From contig NW_027467782.1 of assembly GCF_004210375.1 (NCBI RefSeq), forward strand, positions 20,253,276 through 20,317,275: DNA of 64,000 nt, given 5' to 3'. Source of the DNA: Tachypleus tridentatus (taxonomy: Eukaryota; Arthropoda; Merostomata; Xiphosura; Limulidae). A program made the translations under genes and the position numbers. Of this stretch, positions 21,509 to 32,799 are shown piece by piece; positions within the stretch are counted from its first letter, which is position 1; every line of letters starts with the position of its first letter. Under the pieces are notes generated by a model that was given only the letters and a program-made list of their open reading frames with translations, ran no database searches and was not told where the DNA came from.

Positions 21509-23574
21509 AAACCAACAAGAGGATTATAAAAGATAGCAGACCTAATGTGGTAATTGTATAACTTTTTTCCTTACAACTGATCATTCTAATTAGAGCAAAG
21601 TTTTTTATTATTATTATAACATCATATTTATTATATAACTGTTTTACTCTAGTTGATAAACTTTGCTTGTTTCATAACAGTGGAATAAAAAATAATTTTA
21701 ACTTTCATTGTTACAGAGATTTTTTTATCAGTTCTACAACTGTTAAAATGCACAAGTTCTAAACTGATTATGAGATTTGTAAAGCACTTCACTGCAACAG
21801 TAAGTGAACCAAATATTGATAAAAAAGTTATTAGACATAATCCTCAAAAATGAATTGAGGTAATAGTTTTATCGTTGGATTGAAAGTTTTTCAATTGTAT
21901 TAACTCTTTTTCAAGAAACATTTTTATCTAGTTGTAGATTTTTTTTATTTTTTGTTATCAAATGTAATTTAATTTTACTTAAAATGTGAATGACAAGTTG
22001 TTCGAAACATTATTAGAGTTTTGTGTATGTGAAGTTTAAGGTGTTTGTTTATAACAAAACTGTGTTAAAATTGTAGTTTAAACATTTACCACCAAATAAG
22101 TTAGTCTTCTGGTTTATCAGCAGTAAGTTTGTTGATTACAAATCTAAGATTCAAGATTTGATTCCTTACAGTTAAACTTCAGATAGCCCACTGTGGTTTT
22201 TCAGGATTTAAAGGAAAGATAATTTAGTTTCTGAAATTTAACTTTGTTTTGTGTTATTTGATTTAGAATACTTTGGGGCAGAACTTGTCATGTTGGTATG
22301 TCAGTTATTTTAATGTATTGGTGTATTTGATTGTATTGTAGGTCAAGTATTAGAATATTGGTATATATTATAACTAGGGATGTAACAATAAACTAGTTTG
22401 TTCTTTTTTACTGATGATACGAACAAGTTTATGAAAAATGTAATAATTATTTTGTAAATATTAATTTGATGATATTTTCAACGTTCTATGTTTTAAATTC
22501 TTTAAATGATAGCTAAGAATGGTGTAATAAATTATTGGTAGTAGAGCTATTGTGGGAGAAATAATGCAACATGATTTTTAACAGGTTAATCCATTGAGCT
22601 CTGTTAATGTTCTAGTTTAATGTATAATTTTCTGTTAAGTATTTCATAATAACTATATCTTGGAGACTAGTTTATGTCAGAAGTGTTGTGTCTGTTATAA
22701 AATGGTTACACAAAAGAGAAACTTTAATATTGCAATGAACAAAAGAAACAGATACAATGTTTGGAAGTATTTGAGACTGAAAACAGTTAAAAATGGTTCT
22801 CTTGACAAATTAAAGTCAGCAAAGTTACAAGAAAAGAAAGGTTCTGATACATATTCATATGAATTACAGTATCTATATAAATATAACAGTACTGTCTATT
22901 GTATGTTCATATAACAGGGTGTGGATGGATATCCATCAAACTTGGTGTGGTGGAGGTTTATTACATTCATGTTGGGGGTACACATAAATTTTCAGTTTTT
23001 CATGTTTCGTGTTTTTTATGGGAGTTTTTGCATTTTTTACTACTTGTTATGGGAGTTTATTGGGCCTGTGCAGAGACAAATACATATCTGTAGTTTCCTA
23101 ATTTTTTAAGCATTTTTCTATTTCTTTACTATTACATACAAGGGAAACAACTTTTTAGTTTCTAACATAACCTTTCATTAATCATGAAGTTACATAACTT
23201 CTCTTCAGGGGATGAGTACTTAGCTAGTAAATGATATACAGTGTAATTTTTGTGGGCAACATTATACCTTAATTGGAGATTGGGGATTGTTTCACCTGTA
23301 ATTTATTGTGAGTCATCTATTGATACATTTATATGTATTCAGTTAAAATATTGATACATTCGTAACTAACGTAGACTATGTAATGGTACATTTTTGTTTA
23401 TTGTGGACAAGCTGAATGTCCGTCATGTAATGGAAAATCATGAGTAATTGTCTTCTCAAAATTAGGTCGACATGATTGTTTTATAAACATGTTTTCTAAA
23501 ACTGGTTTATAATCCAGAAACAATGTATGTACAGAGAATGACTATTGTGTTTTCAATATTTAATGGAAATAACA
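21509..23574. other. presumed intron, no features
   Basis: AT-rich, with no exon of convincing content. Frames at 22660-22914 and 22899-23109 are low-information. Confidence 0.45.
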
Positions 23575-23811
23575 TTTTTTATGTATATTTTGTCACTTCC
23601 TTTAAGTATTAACGTTTCTTATGTACATTTGGTCACCTCCTTTAAGTATAAACGTTTCTTATGAACATTTGGTCATCTCCTTTAAGTATTAACGTTTCTT
23701 ATATGCATTTGGTCATCTCCTTTAAGCATTAACGTTTCTTATGTACATTTGGTCACCTCCTTTAAGTATTAACGTTTCTTATGTGCATTTGGTCATCTCC
23801 TTTAAGTATTG
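23575..23811. repeat. 40-bp tandem repeat, 6 copies
   Basis: Unit AACGTTTCTTATGTACATTT plus GGTCACCTCCTTTAAGTATT repeats at 40-bp steps (23611, 23651 and so on). Copies differ at the GTACA/GTGCA and CACC/CATC positions. Confidence 0.95.
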
Positions 23812-23888
23812 GCTGATTAGTGTTTTAACTTTATATTTTTAAGTTATTTTCTGATATTTTTAATAAATTTGTATAGACTGAAACATTA

Positions 23889-23996
23889 AAAGAAATGTAT
23901 ATTAAAAGACAAATTCTTACTTGGTCAACTGTATATTAATTAAAGAAATGTATACAAAAAGACATATTCTTACTTGGTCAACTGTATATTAATTGT
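23889..23996. repeat. 53-bp tandem duplication
   Basis: AGAAATGTAT followed by CTTACTTGGTCAACTGTATA occurs at 23891 and again at 23944. Confidence 0.9.
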
Positions 23997-24388
23997 GATT
24001 GTAATGGGAGAAAATGTTTTTTATTAATTTATGGATCTTTTTTTAGGACTCCATATTTTCCTGGTTTTGGCTGTTAACCTGCTGAGCTGAAGAAGTGTGT
24101 GCTTTAATTTAGGCATTTTCAAAATTCAAATGTGTTGTAGGTTAAACCTGCAGGTTATTATAAAGCTCTAGCCGAGGGTTCTGACTGGACAAAGTTTATA
24201 AATATTGCATCAGTAGTACTATAATTTGATTGTACATGCTTGTAATTTGATCATTTTTTCACACAGAACTGGGCTAATTGCTTTTCTGTTAAATCTAAAT
24301 AACTAGGAAGTTTGTAAGGTATTAGCTGTGGTTGTAGAAATGAATATTGTATTACTCTTTATTATAATATAAAGTCATTTCAGAAATG

Positions 24389-24450
24389 TTGTTTGTTTCA
24401 AGCACAAAGTTGCACAAAGGGCTATCTGTGTTCTCTCCATCACAGGTATC
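24389..24450 (-). mobile_element. SINE family B tail fragment
   Basis: CAAGCACAAAGTTGC, GGGCTATCTGTG and CACAGGTATC follow the family B 3' part in reverse. The head is missing. Confidence 0.55.
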
Positions 24451-24904
24451 AAAAATTATTTTGTTGCTAACATGAAAAAATCATTTTGTACTTGGACTGA
24501 CTTAGTAATGCTGTTGTAAGCTCAGATCTTTTATAAAAATACTTTATTAAAAATGTGATTTCTTTTTGTGTACAATAAGCATGTAATATTTACTTTTTTT
24601 TAAAGTTCATAAAGGTGCACTCAACAAATTTAAAACTATATCATGTATATGTATATTTTTAGTGGTGGTTACAAGATTGGTCAAAATGACCACACCTGTA
24701 CTTGAAGAGTTAAATTTTATTTTGAAAAATATGCTTTGAAAATGTTATTTTAAAATGAAAGCATTTTAAAATTGTATAAGAAACTTAAGAGGTGGTAAGA
24801 GAATTTTTAATGTATAAAATTTTTTTCTTAGTAATACACAGCTATAAATTAGTGAAAAATTACAAAATAGGGAAACTTAATACATATATGTATATACTTT
24901 TCAG

Positions 24905-25037
24905 TGTGGAGTTCCATGAAAGAATAGATTCCAAACAATGGGTAACTACAGGGGCAACCTTTAGAAATGTGTGGAGTTCAAAGTTTTGTCAACAGTTTCT
25001 ATTGAATCTATTTCATAGACTCAAAGTTCATGTTCAA
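24905..25037 (+). CDS. candidate internal exon, unidentified host gene
   Basis: Acceptor TTTTCAG at 24904 and donor CAA|GTATGT at 25038 bound 133 bp: one carried base plus 44 codons, reading VEFHERIDSKQWV, TGATFRNVWSSKFCQQ and FLLNLFHRLKVHVQ. Good splice signals and an amphipathic, aromatic-rich peptide support a real exon. It ends in phase 0. I do not recognise the family. Confidence 0.5.
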
Positions 25038-25350
25038 GTATGTCTTATTTTTTACAAGTGACTGTTAATATATATTAGTGCACATTATTAAACATTAACT
25101 AATAGTTTCACTCCAGCTCTTCCTTTTAGTTTTTCATAAAGTAATTGTCTTTAAGTTGAACGTGATCAGTGTTGTTCATAAACAATAACACATGATGTTT
25201 TAATAGTTATTTCAGTTTGAATCTGAAACCCTATCCAAACTTTAAATATTCTGATAATATTTGTTTAAAGTTTTACTAATTGTATGTTTTTTTTTACTTT
25301 CTAAATTTGTGAAGTTTTTAAAACATTCTTTGTTTAGGCAAAGTATTCAT

Positions 25351-25690
25351 GATGAAACTTTGAATAATGGACTGCAACTGCTTGTTGTGGAAAAACAAGT
25401 GTATAGGACGACGTTTCGAACATCTTCCGCCTTTTGTCTTTAGGCCAGTATGTGTGTGTGTAGGTGTTGTCAGTCTTTTATAGTGTCCTGGTGGATTGTG
25501 GAGAAACAGTGACAATCCAATCAGTCATAACACGCTCTTCACAATCCACTGGGACACTATAAAAGACTGACAATACCTATACACACGCACACTGACCTGA
25601 AGACGAAAAGGCGGAAGACTTTTGAAACATCGTCCTCTACCCTTGTGTCTCCACAACAGGCAGTTGCCATCCATTCCACAAAGTTTCATT
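25351..25690. repeat. large palindrome built of two inverted terminal segments of a second Penelope-like family
   Basis: The left arm (25351-25503) and right arm (25540-25690) are inverted copies about 85% alike around a 36-bp centre. Matching pieces include CTTTTATAGTGTCC with GGACACTATAAAAG, and TTGTGGAAA with TCTCCACAA. The right arm on the plus strand reads CTGAAGA ... AAAAG GCGGAAGA CTTTT GAAACATCG, which has the same layout as the hammerhead-like motif of the other Penelope-like fragments. The arms probably come from two oppositely oriented copies of a related element. Confidence 0.65.
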
Positions 25691-25765
25691 TTTAAAATGT
25701 TATTTCAAAACTAGTAGGTTGACAGTGTTGTGATACAGCTAGTAAGAGATATAATTGTTTTACAG

Positions 25766-26123
25766 CCAATGGAAGTAAAATACTGGTCGCTTTCAGAAGT
25801 TGAGTTTTATGCTGTTATGGATGTGTAAAAGAAGTTTCAATTCCATTTACTTCTGATACACAAGTACTTGAAATGTCTCAGTTACATTTTGATAACAATG
25901 ACCTACTATTGTACAAAACTGCTTTACTTTTTTTGTAGAATGTAAACCATAAAATGCCAAAGATTTCTTGTCAACAGAATGGGATTGGTTAAAACTCTCA
26001 TCCTTAATTGGCAAGAAATTCAGGCCTAAATGGCAGTACAAACAAGTGTGCATATTGTATTCTGACAGTAGCAAGATGGCTGCAGTTGTGAATAGACTTA
26101 AGTCTGCATTTCCAAAGACTCAG
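25766..26123 (+). pseudogene. exon-like segment of the unidentified gene, reading frame broken
   Basis: After TTTTACAG the frame reads PMEVKYWSLSEVEFYAVMD in phase 0 with the preceding exon, then meets a stop. A second frame takes over two bases later (VKEVSIPFTSDTQ ... HFDNNDLLLYKTALL), runs into a T7 stretch at about 25927-25933, and a third frame follows (KDFLSTEWDWLKLSS, KKFRPKWQYKQVCILYS, VVNRLKSAFPKTQ) up to donor CAG|GTAAAT at 26124. All three parts look like protein. Either the segment is a decayed copy, or there are small length errors at the TGTG and T7 runs, or extra short introns split it. The phase mismatch could not be solved with canonical splice sites. Confidence 0.45.
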
Positions 26124-26562
26124 GTAAATATTTCTTGATGGTGTCCATTGTTGTATTATCTTTGTGTGTAAGACAAAATTATTACAAGAAAGGAAATCTA
26201 GAGTGCTACTTTTCATGGAGAGCTTCTTGTTATTCTCGGATTGTCTACTTTATGTCTAATTTATATATTTTTAACAACTTGAAATTTCAAACATAAAACA
26301 ATAAGAAAATTTAAAAGAGATAAATCACAATTAAAATAAATAAAGAATGCATGAATATTGTGAAATTTTGTTCCCAGTAGTTATCATTTTATGTTGTTGC
26401 ACATGTTTTCCACTTATGAAATAAATCATGGTTAATGTAATTAGAAATTTGTTCTATTCCTGACTGTATTACATCATTTCTTTGTATAATTTGCATTTCA
26501 GTATCATTTTATTGACTTCTGAATAGTAAATCTGTTACAAAATTGGTAAAGGTGAATTAAAG

Positions 26563-26694
26563 CATGTATGCAGTGAAGTTCTTGTTCAAAGATTGACCAT
26601 ATTGGACACTGTGAGCTGGCTAGACAGTGGCATGGAAAAACACGGGATAAAATTTAAAAAGTATTTTATACACGAATGTATTGAGATTCTTGAG
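26563..26694 (+). CDS. candidate internal exon, unidentified host gene
   Basis: Acceptor ATTAAAG at 26562 and donor GAG|GTAACT at 26695 enclose exactly 44 codons in phase 0: HVCSEVLVQRLTILDTVSW, LDSGMEKHGIKFKKYF and IHECIEILE. It joins in phase with the end of the preceding exon-like segment (CAG at 26123). No known domain recognised. Confidence 0.5.
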
Positions 26695-26844
26695 GTAACT
26701 TTTGTTTTTTTAATGAAATTAAATTATTTGTTCACTTAACAAAACAAAATTTAGTAGCAGTTAGTGTTGTTAAAGTACATAGTTGCTCATGTCATGCATT
26801 GTGTTCCTTTTTATGTGTTTTCTATCTAAAGCTTATATCATTAT

Positions 26845-27213
26845 AAGTAGGACTATGAGCATGTAATTCTTATAGGAAAGCTACCTTATGTTCTTACATT
26901 TTGTATAGGACCATGAACATGTAATTCTTCTAGGAATACTACCATATGTCATTACATTTTATGTTGGACATTGAGCTTGTAATTCTTCTAGGAATACTAC
27001 CATATGTCATTACATTTTATGTTGGACATTGAGCTTATAATTCTCCTAGGAAAGGTACTGTATGTTGTAACATTTTGTCCATAATCATGAGCATGTAATC
27101 TTTCTAGGAAAGCTACCTTATTTTCTTACATTTTGTTTCGAACCATGAGCACGTAATTTTTCTCGGAAAGCTAGTGTATGTTGTTACATTTGGTGTTGGA
27201 TCATGAGCATGTA
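26845..27213. repeat. 58-bp tandem repeat, 7 copies
   Basis: The phrase CATGAGCATGTAATTCTT (with variants) recurs at exact 58-bp steps from 26851 to 27199, each followed by an AGGAAAGCTACC and TTACATTTTGT segment. It lies inside a presumed intron. Confidence 0.95.
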
Positions 27214-27440
27214 ATCTGAAGGATGTAATATGTGTTTTTGAAATAATGTTATGTTGTAAAAATTACTCAGAGTAATGTGTGTGTATATTTATTTATGAGA
27301 ACTTTTAAAGATTGTATAATAGAGTATTATTTTGTAGTCATGACAGTATTTTTAAGACTAGTCATGGATCATATTTTTGAGATTTGTAATGGTAACATTG
27401 TTATTTTTTGGAATAGTGAGAGATATAAAACTGTGCCAGT

Positions 27441-27850
27441 GTTATGTTTGGTATTCTTGGGAATGTTTTAAGGATGTAACAGTGTTATGTTTGGCATTCA
27501 TGGTAGTGTTTTAAAGATAAAACAATCTTATGTTTGGTATTCATGGTAATGTTGTAAGGATGTAACAGTGTTATGTTTGGTATTCATGGTAATGTTGTAA
27601 GGATGTAACAGTGTTATGTTTGGTATTCATGGTAATGTTGTAAGGATGTAACAGTGTTATGTTTGGTATTCATGGTAATGTTGTAAGGATGTAACAGTGT
27701 TATGTTTGGTGTTCATGATAGTGTTTTAATGATGTACCAGTGTTATGTTTGGTATTTGTGGTGGTGTTGTAAGGTCGTAACAGTGTTATGTGTAGTAATC
27801 ATGGTAGTGTTTTAAGAATTTAATAGTGTTATGTTTTGTACTCATGAGAG
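27441..27850. repeat. 43-bp tandem repeat, about 10 copies
   Basis: GTTATGTTTGGTATTCATGG recurs at 43-bp steps from 27441 to 27828. The central copies (27570-27699) are almost identical and the outer ones are diverged, as expected from expansion in the middle. Confidence 0.95.
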
Positions 27851-28108
27851 CTTCTTTAAAGTAATGTTGCAATGTTTGGTATCCAGAAAAGAAAGAAATT
27901 TTAAAATTCATTTTGAAAATGTAACAACATTGTATTTTATATTTAATGATACTTTTTGAAACTGTTGTATTAGAAATAAAATTTGGTGTTAAAAATCTCA
28001 CTGTAGATTCATTATTGTAAAAATACTATCAACCCTCAAATATTAGTGGTTAACAGATAGCTTTTTGTTTGTTGCTAATGGTATTGAACTGTTACACTTT
28101 ACTTCCAG

Positions 28109-28207
28109 GCTCTAAGGAAGGATGACATATTGGTTGTTGTTGTGAAAGACATACTCAGCAGGTTTATTGTAGGTTCAATGTATATGTTAGCAAACCTGTT
28201 TTCCATG
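28109..28207 (+). CDS. candidate internal exon, unidentified host gene
   Basis: Acceptor TACTTCCAG (ending 28108) and donor ATG|GTGAGT (28208) are near consensus. The 33 codons between them, in phase 0, read ALRKDDILVVVVKDILSRF then IVGSMYMLANLFSM. The preceding exon at 26563-26694 also ends in phase 0. Confidence 0.6.
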
Positions 28208-28384
28208 GTGAGTCATTCTTTAATTTTATACAAGTATGCTTGATATATTTTACTAAGATTTCAGAGGTGAATGTTTTTTTCAGCCTGTGAAATACTGTTT
28301 ATTGCCATAAAGTTCATTTTTATCAGCTCTTGAAATACTATTTAATACAATAAAGGTAAGTTCAGTTAGAATGTGTTGCTAAAG

Positions 28385-28429
28385 GTTTGATTCAAAGAAA
28401 GAACAATTGGAGGCCCTCTGTAGATTGAG
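28385..28429 (+). CDS. candidate small exon, unidentified host gene
   Basis: 45 bp between AAAG (28384) and donor GAG|GTAATA read FDSKKEQLEALCRL. The two bases left at its end complete a codon with the first base of the 28899 exon, so those two join in phase. Its own start does not fit the phase-0 end at 28207, which leaves a gap in the model. Confidence 0.35.
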
Positions 28430-28898
28430 GTAATATTTAACTTGTGTTTTTTTTACCCTTTACATGATTAGTATATCGTACAGTAAATTTATTGCATTGT
28501 TTATCAGAATTATTTAATTTGCTGTTAGCTATGATGATGAAAATAGTTTGAAATCTGTAACATAAGAGATTTTATTATTGTAAAATGAAATTATTAACTG
28601 AAGAAAATCACTTAATAAGATACTGGAAGTGTACAAAATAGATGTTTGATACAAACAGTTTTGTAGTAACTATTCATAAAACCTACTGCCAGTTACTGGT
28701 TATAATTGAATTTTGTTTTTTATTTTCATAAATTTGTAATGTTTCTGTGTTCTTGATCATTTTTAAAATAATGTTTTAAATGTCCATTTGTAAGATCCAT
28801 TTTAATTTTATTTTGTTAAATTCATGATGTATGCCCTTAAGTAATGTTTTACTTTTCATTATTGTGATCTCTAGGTTATTTCTGTTCCATTTGCCTAG

Positions 28899-29034
28899 GA
28901 AAGTGCTACAGATACTCCACAGGTTTGGCTGTTTTATCTCTACTCATTCAAATAATGCTGTCCAGTCTCATTTGAAATTTGTCATGGAAAAACTTGTCCA
29001 GTTACAGAAAACCCCAGACACAACTATCTTAGAG
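28899..29034 (+). CDS. candidate exon, unidentified host gene
   Basis: Acceptor TTTGCCTAG (ending 28898). The frame reads KVLQILHRFGCFISTHSNN, AVQSHLKFVMEKLVQLQKTP and DTTILE, with a donor GAG|GTTTGT at 29035. The helical, HEAT-like spacing of hydrophobics suggests an alpha-solenoid segment, but this is inference. The donor lies inside a 37-bp unit that is repeated three times, so two further donor-like copies follow and the open frame continues to 29136. Confidence 0.55.
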
Positions 29035-29134
29035 GTTTGTCCTCTTTCTCGTCTTGACAACTATCTTAGACGTTTGTCCTCTTCTCGTCTTGACAACTAT
29101 CTTAGAGGTTTGTCCTCTTTCTCGTCTTTGTGGT
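29021..29134. repeat. 36-37-bp triplication across an exon end
   Basis: CAACTATCTTAGAGGTTTGT with CCTCTTTCTCGTCTTGA occurs at 29021, 29058 and 29094. Each copy carries the exon-end sequence TTAGA(G/C)|GTTTGT. Confidence 0.9.
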
Positions 29135-29491
29135 AAGTAAAAACAGGTTTTATGTTTTACCTTTCTGACATTCAGTGATGCACAAACTTTCTAAGAAAAG
29201 GTTAAAAGATCTTCAAACATATTCACAGGTTGTACAAGTTCCTTTGTTACTGTATGTACTGTTAAAGGAAGGCACTGCAAAAGAAACTGTATGGTTTGAA
29301 TAAACATATAAATACCACCAGAGATTTGGTAATATTCATTAACTGAGTTTTTTAAAAATATATACAGATAATTTTACCTTTGACCTTATGTACATTTATT
29401 AATTTTAATATTGTATAGTTTATTATTTAAATTGAGAATTTTAACATTTTCATAAAGTATAATTAAGTAATTAACATTTTATCTGTTTCAG

Positions 29492-29551
29492 AGGAGCCGT
29501 TTTATTCATTTGTTGTCAAACGGAACTATGTTTGCCTTAAGAACAGAATAG
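29492..29551 (+). CDS. candidate terminal exon, unidentified host gene
   Basis: Acceptor TCTGTTTCAG at 29491. In phase with the preceding exon it encodes RSRFIHLLSNGTMFALRTE and then a TAG at 29549-29551. A different frame of the same stretch stays open longer, to 29661 (FVVKRNYVCLKN, DDGRKFHHLMLCLEAVHCLQ), so an alternative upstream phase would give a longer C-terminus. The phase-consistent short end is preferred. The protein family is not recognised. Confidence 0.4.
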   Translation, partial: RSRFIHLLSNGTMFALRTE

Positions 29552-29957
29552 AATGGATGATTGCAGGACGAGACAGAGATGATGGGAGAAAGTTCCACCA
29601 CCTGATGTTATGCTTAGAAGCTGTTCACTGTTTACAGATTTCTTCAACAAAATTATTTTAGTTTATTCATCAGTATCCAAGTAGTGTAGGTTATGTGTAA
29701 GGCATTTAATTAAGCTAAAAAAAGATTGGAATAGCAATTTGTACAGTTATTGTTAATTTTTTATTTAATTTTTAATAGAAAACAATCTTAAAAAGAAATT
29801 ACACAAAAACATAAAACTTCAAATTATGTAAGGATGAGAATACATTGATATATGTAAAAAATATATTTAAGGGAAAAAGGGAAAAAATTGCTGTTTATCT
29901 ACAAACTTCTTTGTTGTTCTCTGTTTTGTAATAATGACTATTTTAATCATTATTTTA

Positions 29958-32780
29958 TTCCAACCTTGAATTCCTGTAGATGGGCAGCTTTGCGCTGGTT
30001 TACTCGGGCTTGGGCCAACCAAGTACCAGTGTTGGATGTTCTCAACAGGTGTTGTGGACATTATATCTGAAGTTGATGTTTGGGTATAGTGCTCACGAAA
30101 CCCTGGCATTGTTGCAGTGTCCTTGTTTGGTATTGTAATGCATCCCCTCATAGGGCTCCATGGTGGGTTGGGTCATTGGGCACTAAAATTTCCCTATCTT
30201 TATTATAGATACTCCAATTAAAAATTGTAATAAAATAGCGAAAAAACAGTCTATATGTAAATGAACTTCGACTTCAAGATTCTGAGCAGCAATCCTCACC
30301 ATCTGTACCACCTATTGTACCCCATTTTCTTATATTGCAGTCACTTTCAGACAAATCTTTAGGGCAAATGTCTCCCTTTTTCATTCAGAAGGGACTAGAG
30401 GGACTTCCTGGCTCTCCAAAGTTAGTAAAGAAGCTTCAGTCTGGTGACATATTGGTGAAAACATCCACATCTCCAAACAGTGAACTCCTCTTGCATTCAA
30501 AGACAATTGGGAATATACCTGTTGAGTTTACACCTCATGCTACTTTGAATTCATCACGAGGAGTTATTGTTGAGATGGATTTGAAGATGACCCCCGAGCC
30601 GGAGATTCTTGCTAGTTTTTCCACCCAAGGAGTTTCTGCAATGAGGCGTATGTCCACTCGCAACGATAAGTTACACTGCCGACCAATGTCCTCATTCTCA
30701 CATTTACGTCACCACATCTGCCTGCCTCCATCAAGGCAGGTTATCTTAATTGCAGAATACAGCCATACATTCCAAACCATCTCCAATGTTTCCAGTGTCA
30801 TCGTTGCTTGAGGTATGCTCGTCGCAATGGCAAGAGCCATGATGCCATTGCATCAGTTGCAATGGCTCTCACCCATTCTACTTCTGCTCTTGCACTAAGT
30901 GGTTGGAAAAAAAGAGGTGCAGTGTTTGAAAACGATTCATAACATTACCTATCCTGAGGCTCGAAAACTGTTGTCCACCACCTCATCTCGGGCGTATGCT
31001 GCTGCACCTCGTTCCACAACTACAGTGGGAGTGCAGACAGATCTTTCTGTGCCTCAAAAAAATCGTTCTCCAAAGAAATGAAAAAAATTTTGACCTCCAT
31101 GGCTAAAAAGTTGATGAATTAACTTTAACACTTATCTCTGTTCCTTACATACATTCCACTAAACCCCAAGATCCACATCCTTTGGTTCCAGGTACAGGCA
31201 TTTATTTGGATACATTTTCTTCCACCCAAAGTTTCAAAACAATCATTCGTTCATGCCCTCAGTCTCTGTAATCTCCTTCCAACAGCAAAGACCTGCCCAA
31301 TCGACCCAGGGCAGGATCCATGGAGGTCGATAGACCTCCCTCGAATAAGGACAGTAAGGAAAAAAGTCGTGGTCGTGAACAGAAGGGTTCTCTACCCAAT
31401 TCACCTCAACGTATACAAAAATTGCCACCCTGATACAATGGAACTGTCGAAGTTTACATACTGATCTGGATTTCATCAAAACACTGATTGCTTCCTACCA
31501 ACTTGTTTGTCTTTCCTTACAGTCACCTTTTGGCTGTTTTCTTTATACAGAAATGACAGGCTGTGTGATGGACGAGTGCATGGAGGGGTTGGCACTGTAG
31601 GCTGATCAGCATGTGCCCACCCTGTCTTTGCTACTTGACACACCCTTGGAGGCTGTAGCCATCCGTTTCCTTGAGTCATACCATCACTGATTGTTCTCTC
31701 TACCTGTTGCCCGAAGAGACATATGGTCAATCATACCTTTATGCTCTCATTGAACAGTTGCTGTCTCCATTTTTTATTCTGGGGGACTGTAATGGACATC
31801 ATCATCCCTCTGGGTAAGTGCTGATATCGATAGCAGGGGTCGCTCTGTAGAGTGTATGCTCTCTGATCACAATCTTTCTCTTTTTAATACTTGTTCTTCT
31901 GCTTATTTAAATGCACCTAGTCAGTCTTTTACAGCTATTTATATCTCAATTTGCTCCCCTTAATTATTTTCCCATTTTAAATGAAGGGTTGACAATAATC
32001 CATGAGGCAGTGATCGTTTTCCTATAATCTTGAAAGAGACTGGCCGTGGTCGATGCCACTTGACCCGCTTGCTCCAGAGGAAGCTGGATCATGCAAACTG
32101 GCCCTCTTTCACTGATTTTGCAGAAGTTGATTCTGCCATCGTCTCTAAGCCATCAATAGACGACTGTGTGGCAGCAGTAACTGACTGTATTATATAAGCA
32201 GCTGCTCAATGTTTTCCTTAAAACTCGACACGTTTCCTACTATATCCTCATCCTTGGTGGAATCCTGCCTCTTACACGGCATAGAAGGCTCAAAAACGAG
32301 ACTGGGATATTTTTCGTAGATATCCCACACTCTCGAACCGCATTGCTTTCCAGCTGGCCCGTGCACATGCTTGATCGTCAAAGCCAGAAAGAATCTTGGA
32401 TCAGGTTTACAACCAGCATTTCTTCTATCACCAGTTCCAAAGTCGTATGGGACAAGATTCGAAAGGTAAATGGGCAATATAATTCTGTCCCCCTTTCGAT
32501 CTTGCTCTTTGATGGCCAGGAAGTAGCTGATATCTGGAGCATTGCTGATACTCTAGTTGAAAGCTTTCGCCAGGTATCTAGCACTTCTGCTTCTTCCTCC
32601 ATCTTCTTAGCCATACTTCTTTCCTTTCGAGGTGATTGTCTCTGTAACTATAATCGTCCCATTACACTGATGAAACTCAAACTGGCCCTTCATCTGTATG
32701 GCAGTATATTGGTTGGACCTAACGATGTACACTTTTAAATGCTGCAGCATATATCTTCTGCCACTTCTTCTATTCTTCTG
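29958..32780 (+). mobile_element. I/Jockey-like LINE, 5' part: 5' UTR, ORF1, endonuclease and RT start
   Basis: After a GC-richer 5' leader (29958-30300), ORF1 is read at 30335 with FIQKGLEGLPGSPKLVKKL, a conserved block of Jockey-type nucleic-acid-binding proteins, and a decayed zinc-knuckle region (CFQCHRCLRYARR) near 30790. The APE endonuclease starts near 31435 (IQWNCRSL) and includes SDHNLSL near 31860. From 31942 it aligns with the LINE copy at 15687. Several frame changes and stops break both ORFs. The copy stops near 32780, early in RT, where the 35-bp minisatellite begins, so RT core, RNase H and the 3' end are absent. Confidence 0.85.
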
Positions 32781-32799
32781 ATTGTATTGTTCAAACAGA

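Noticed and set aside
22660-23109. Frames at 22660-22914 and 22899-23109 as exons
   Set aside because: Low-information composition without splice signals on both sides.
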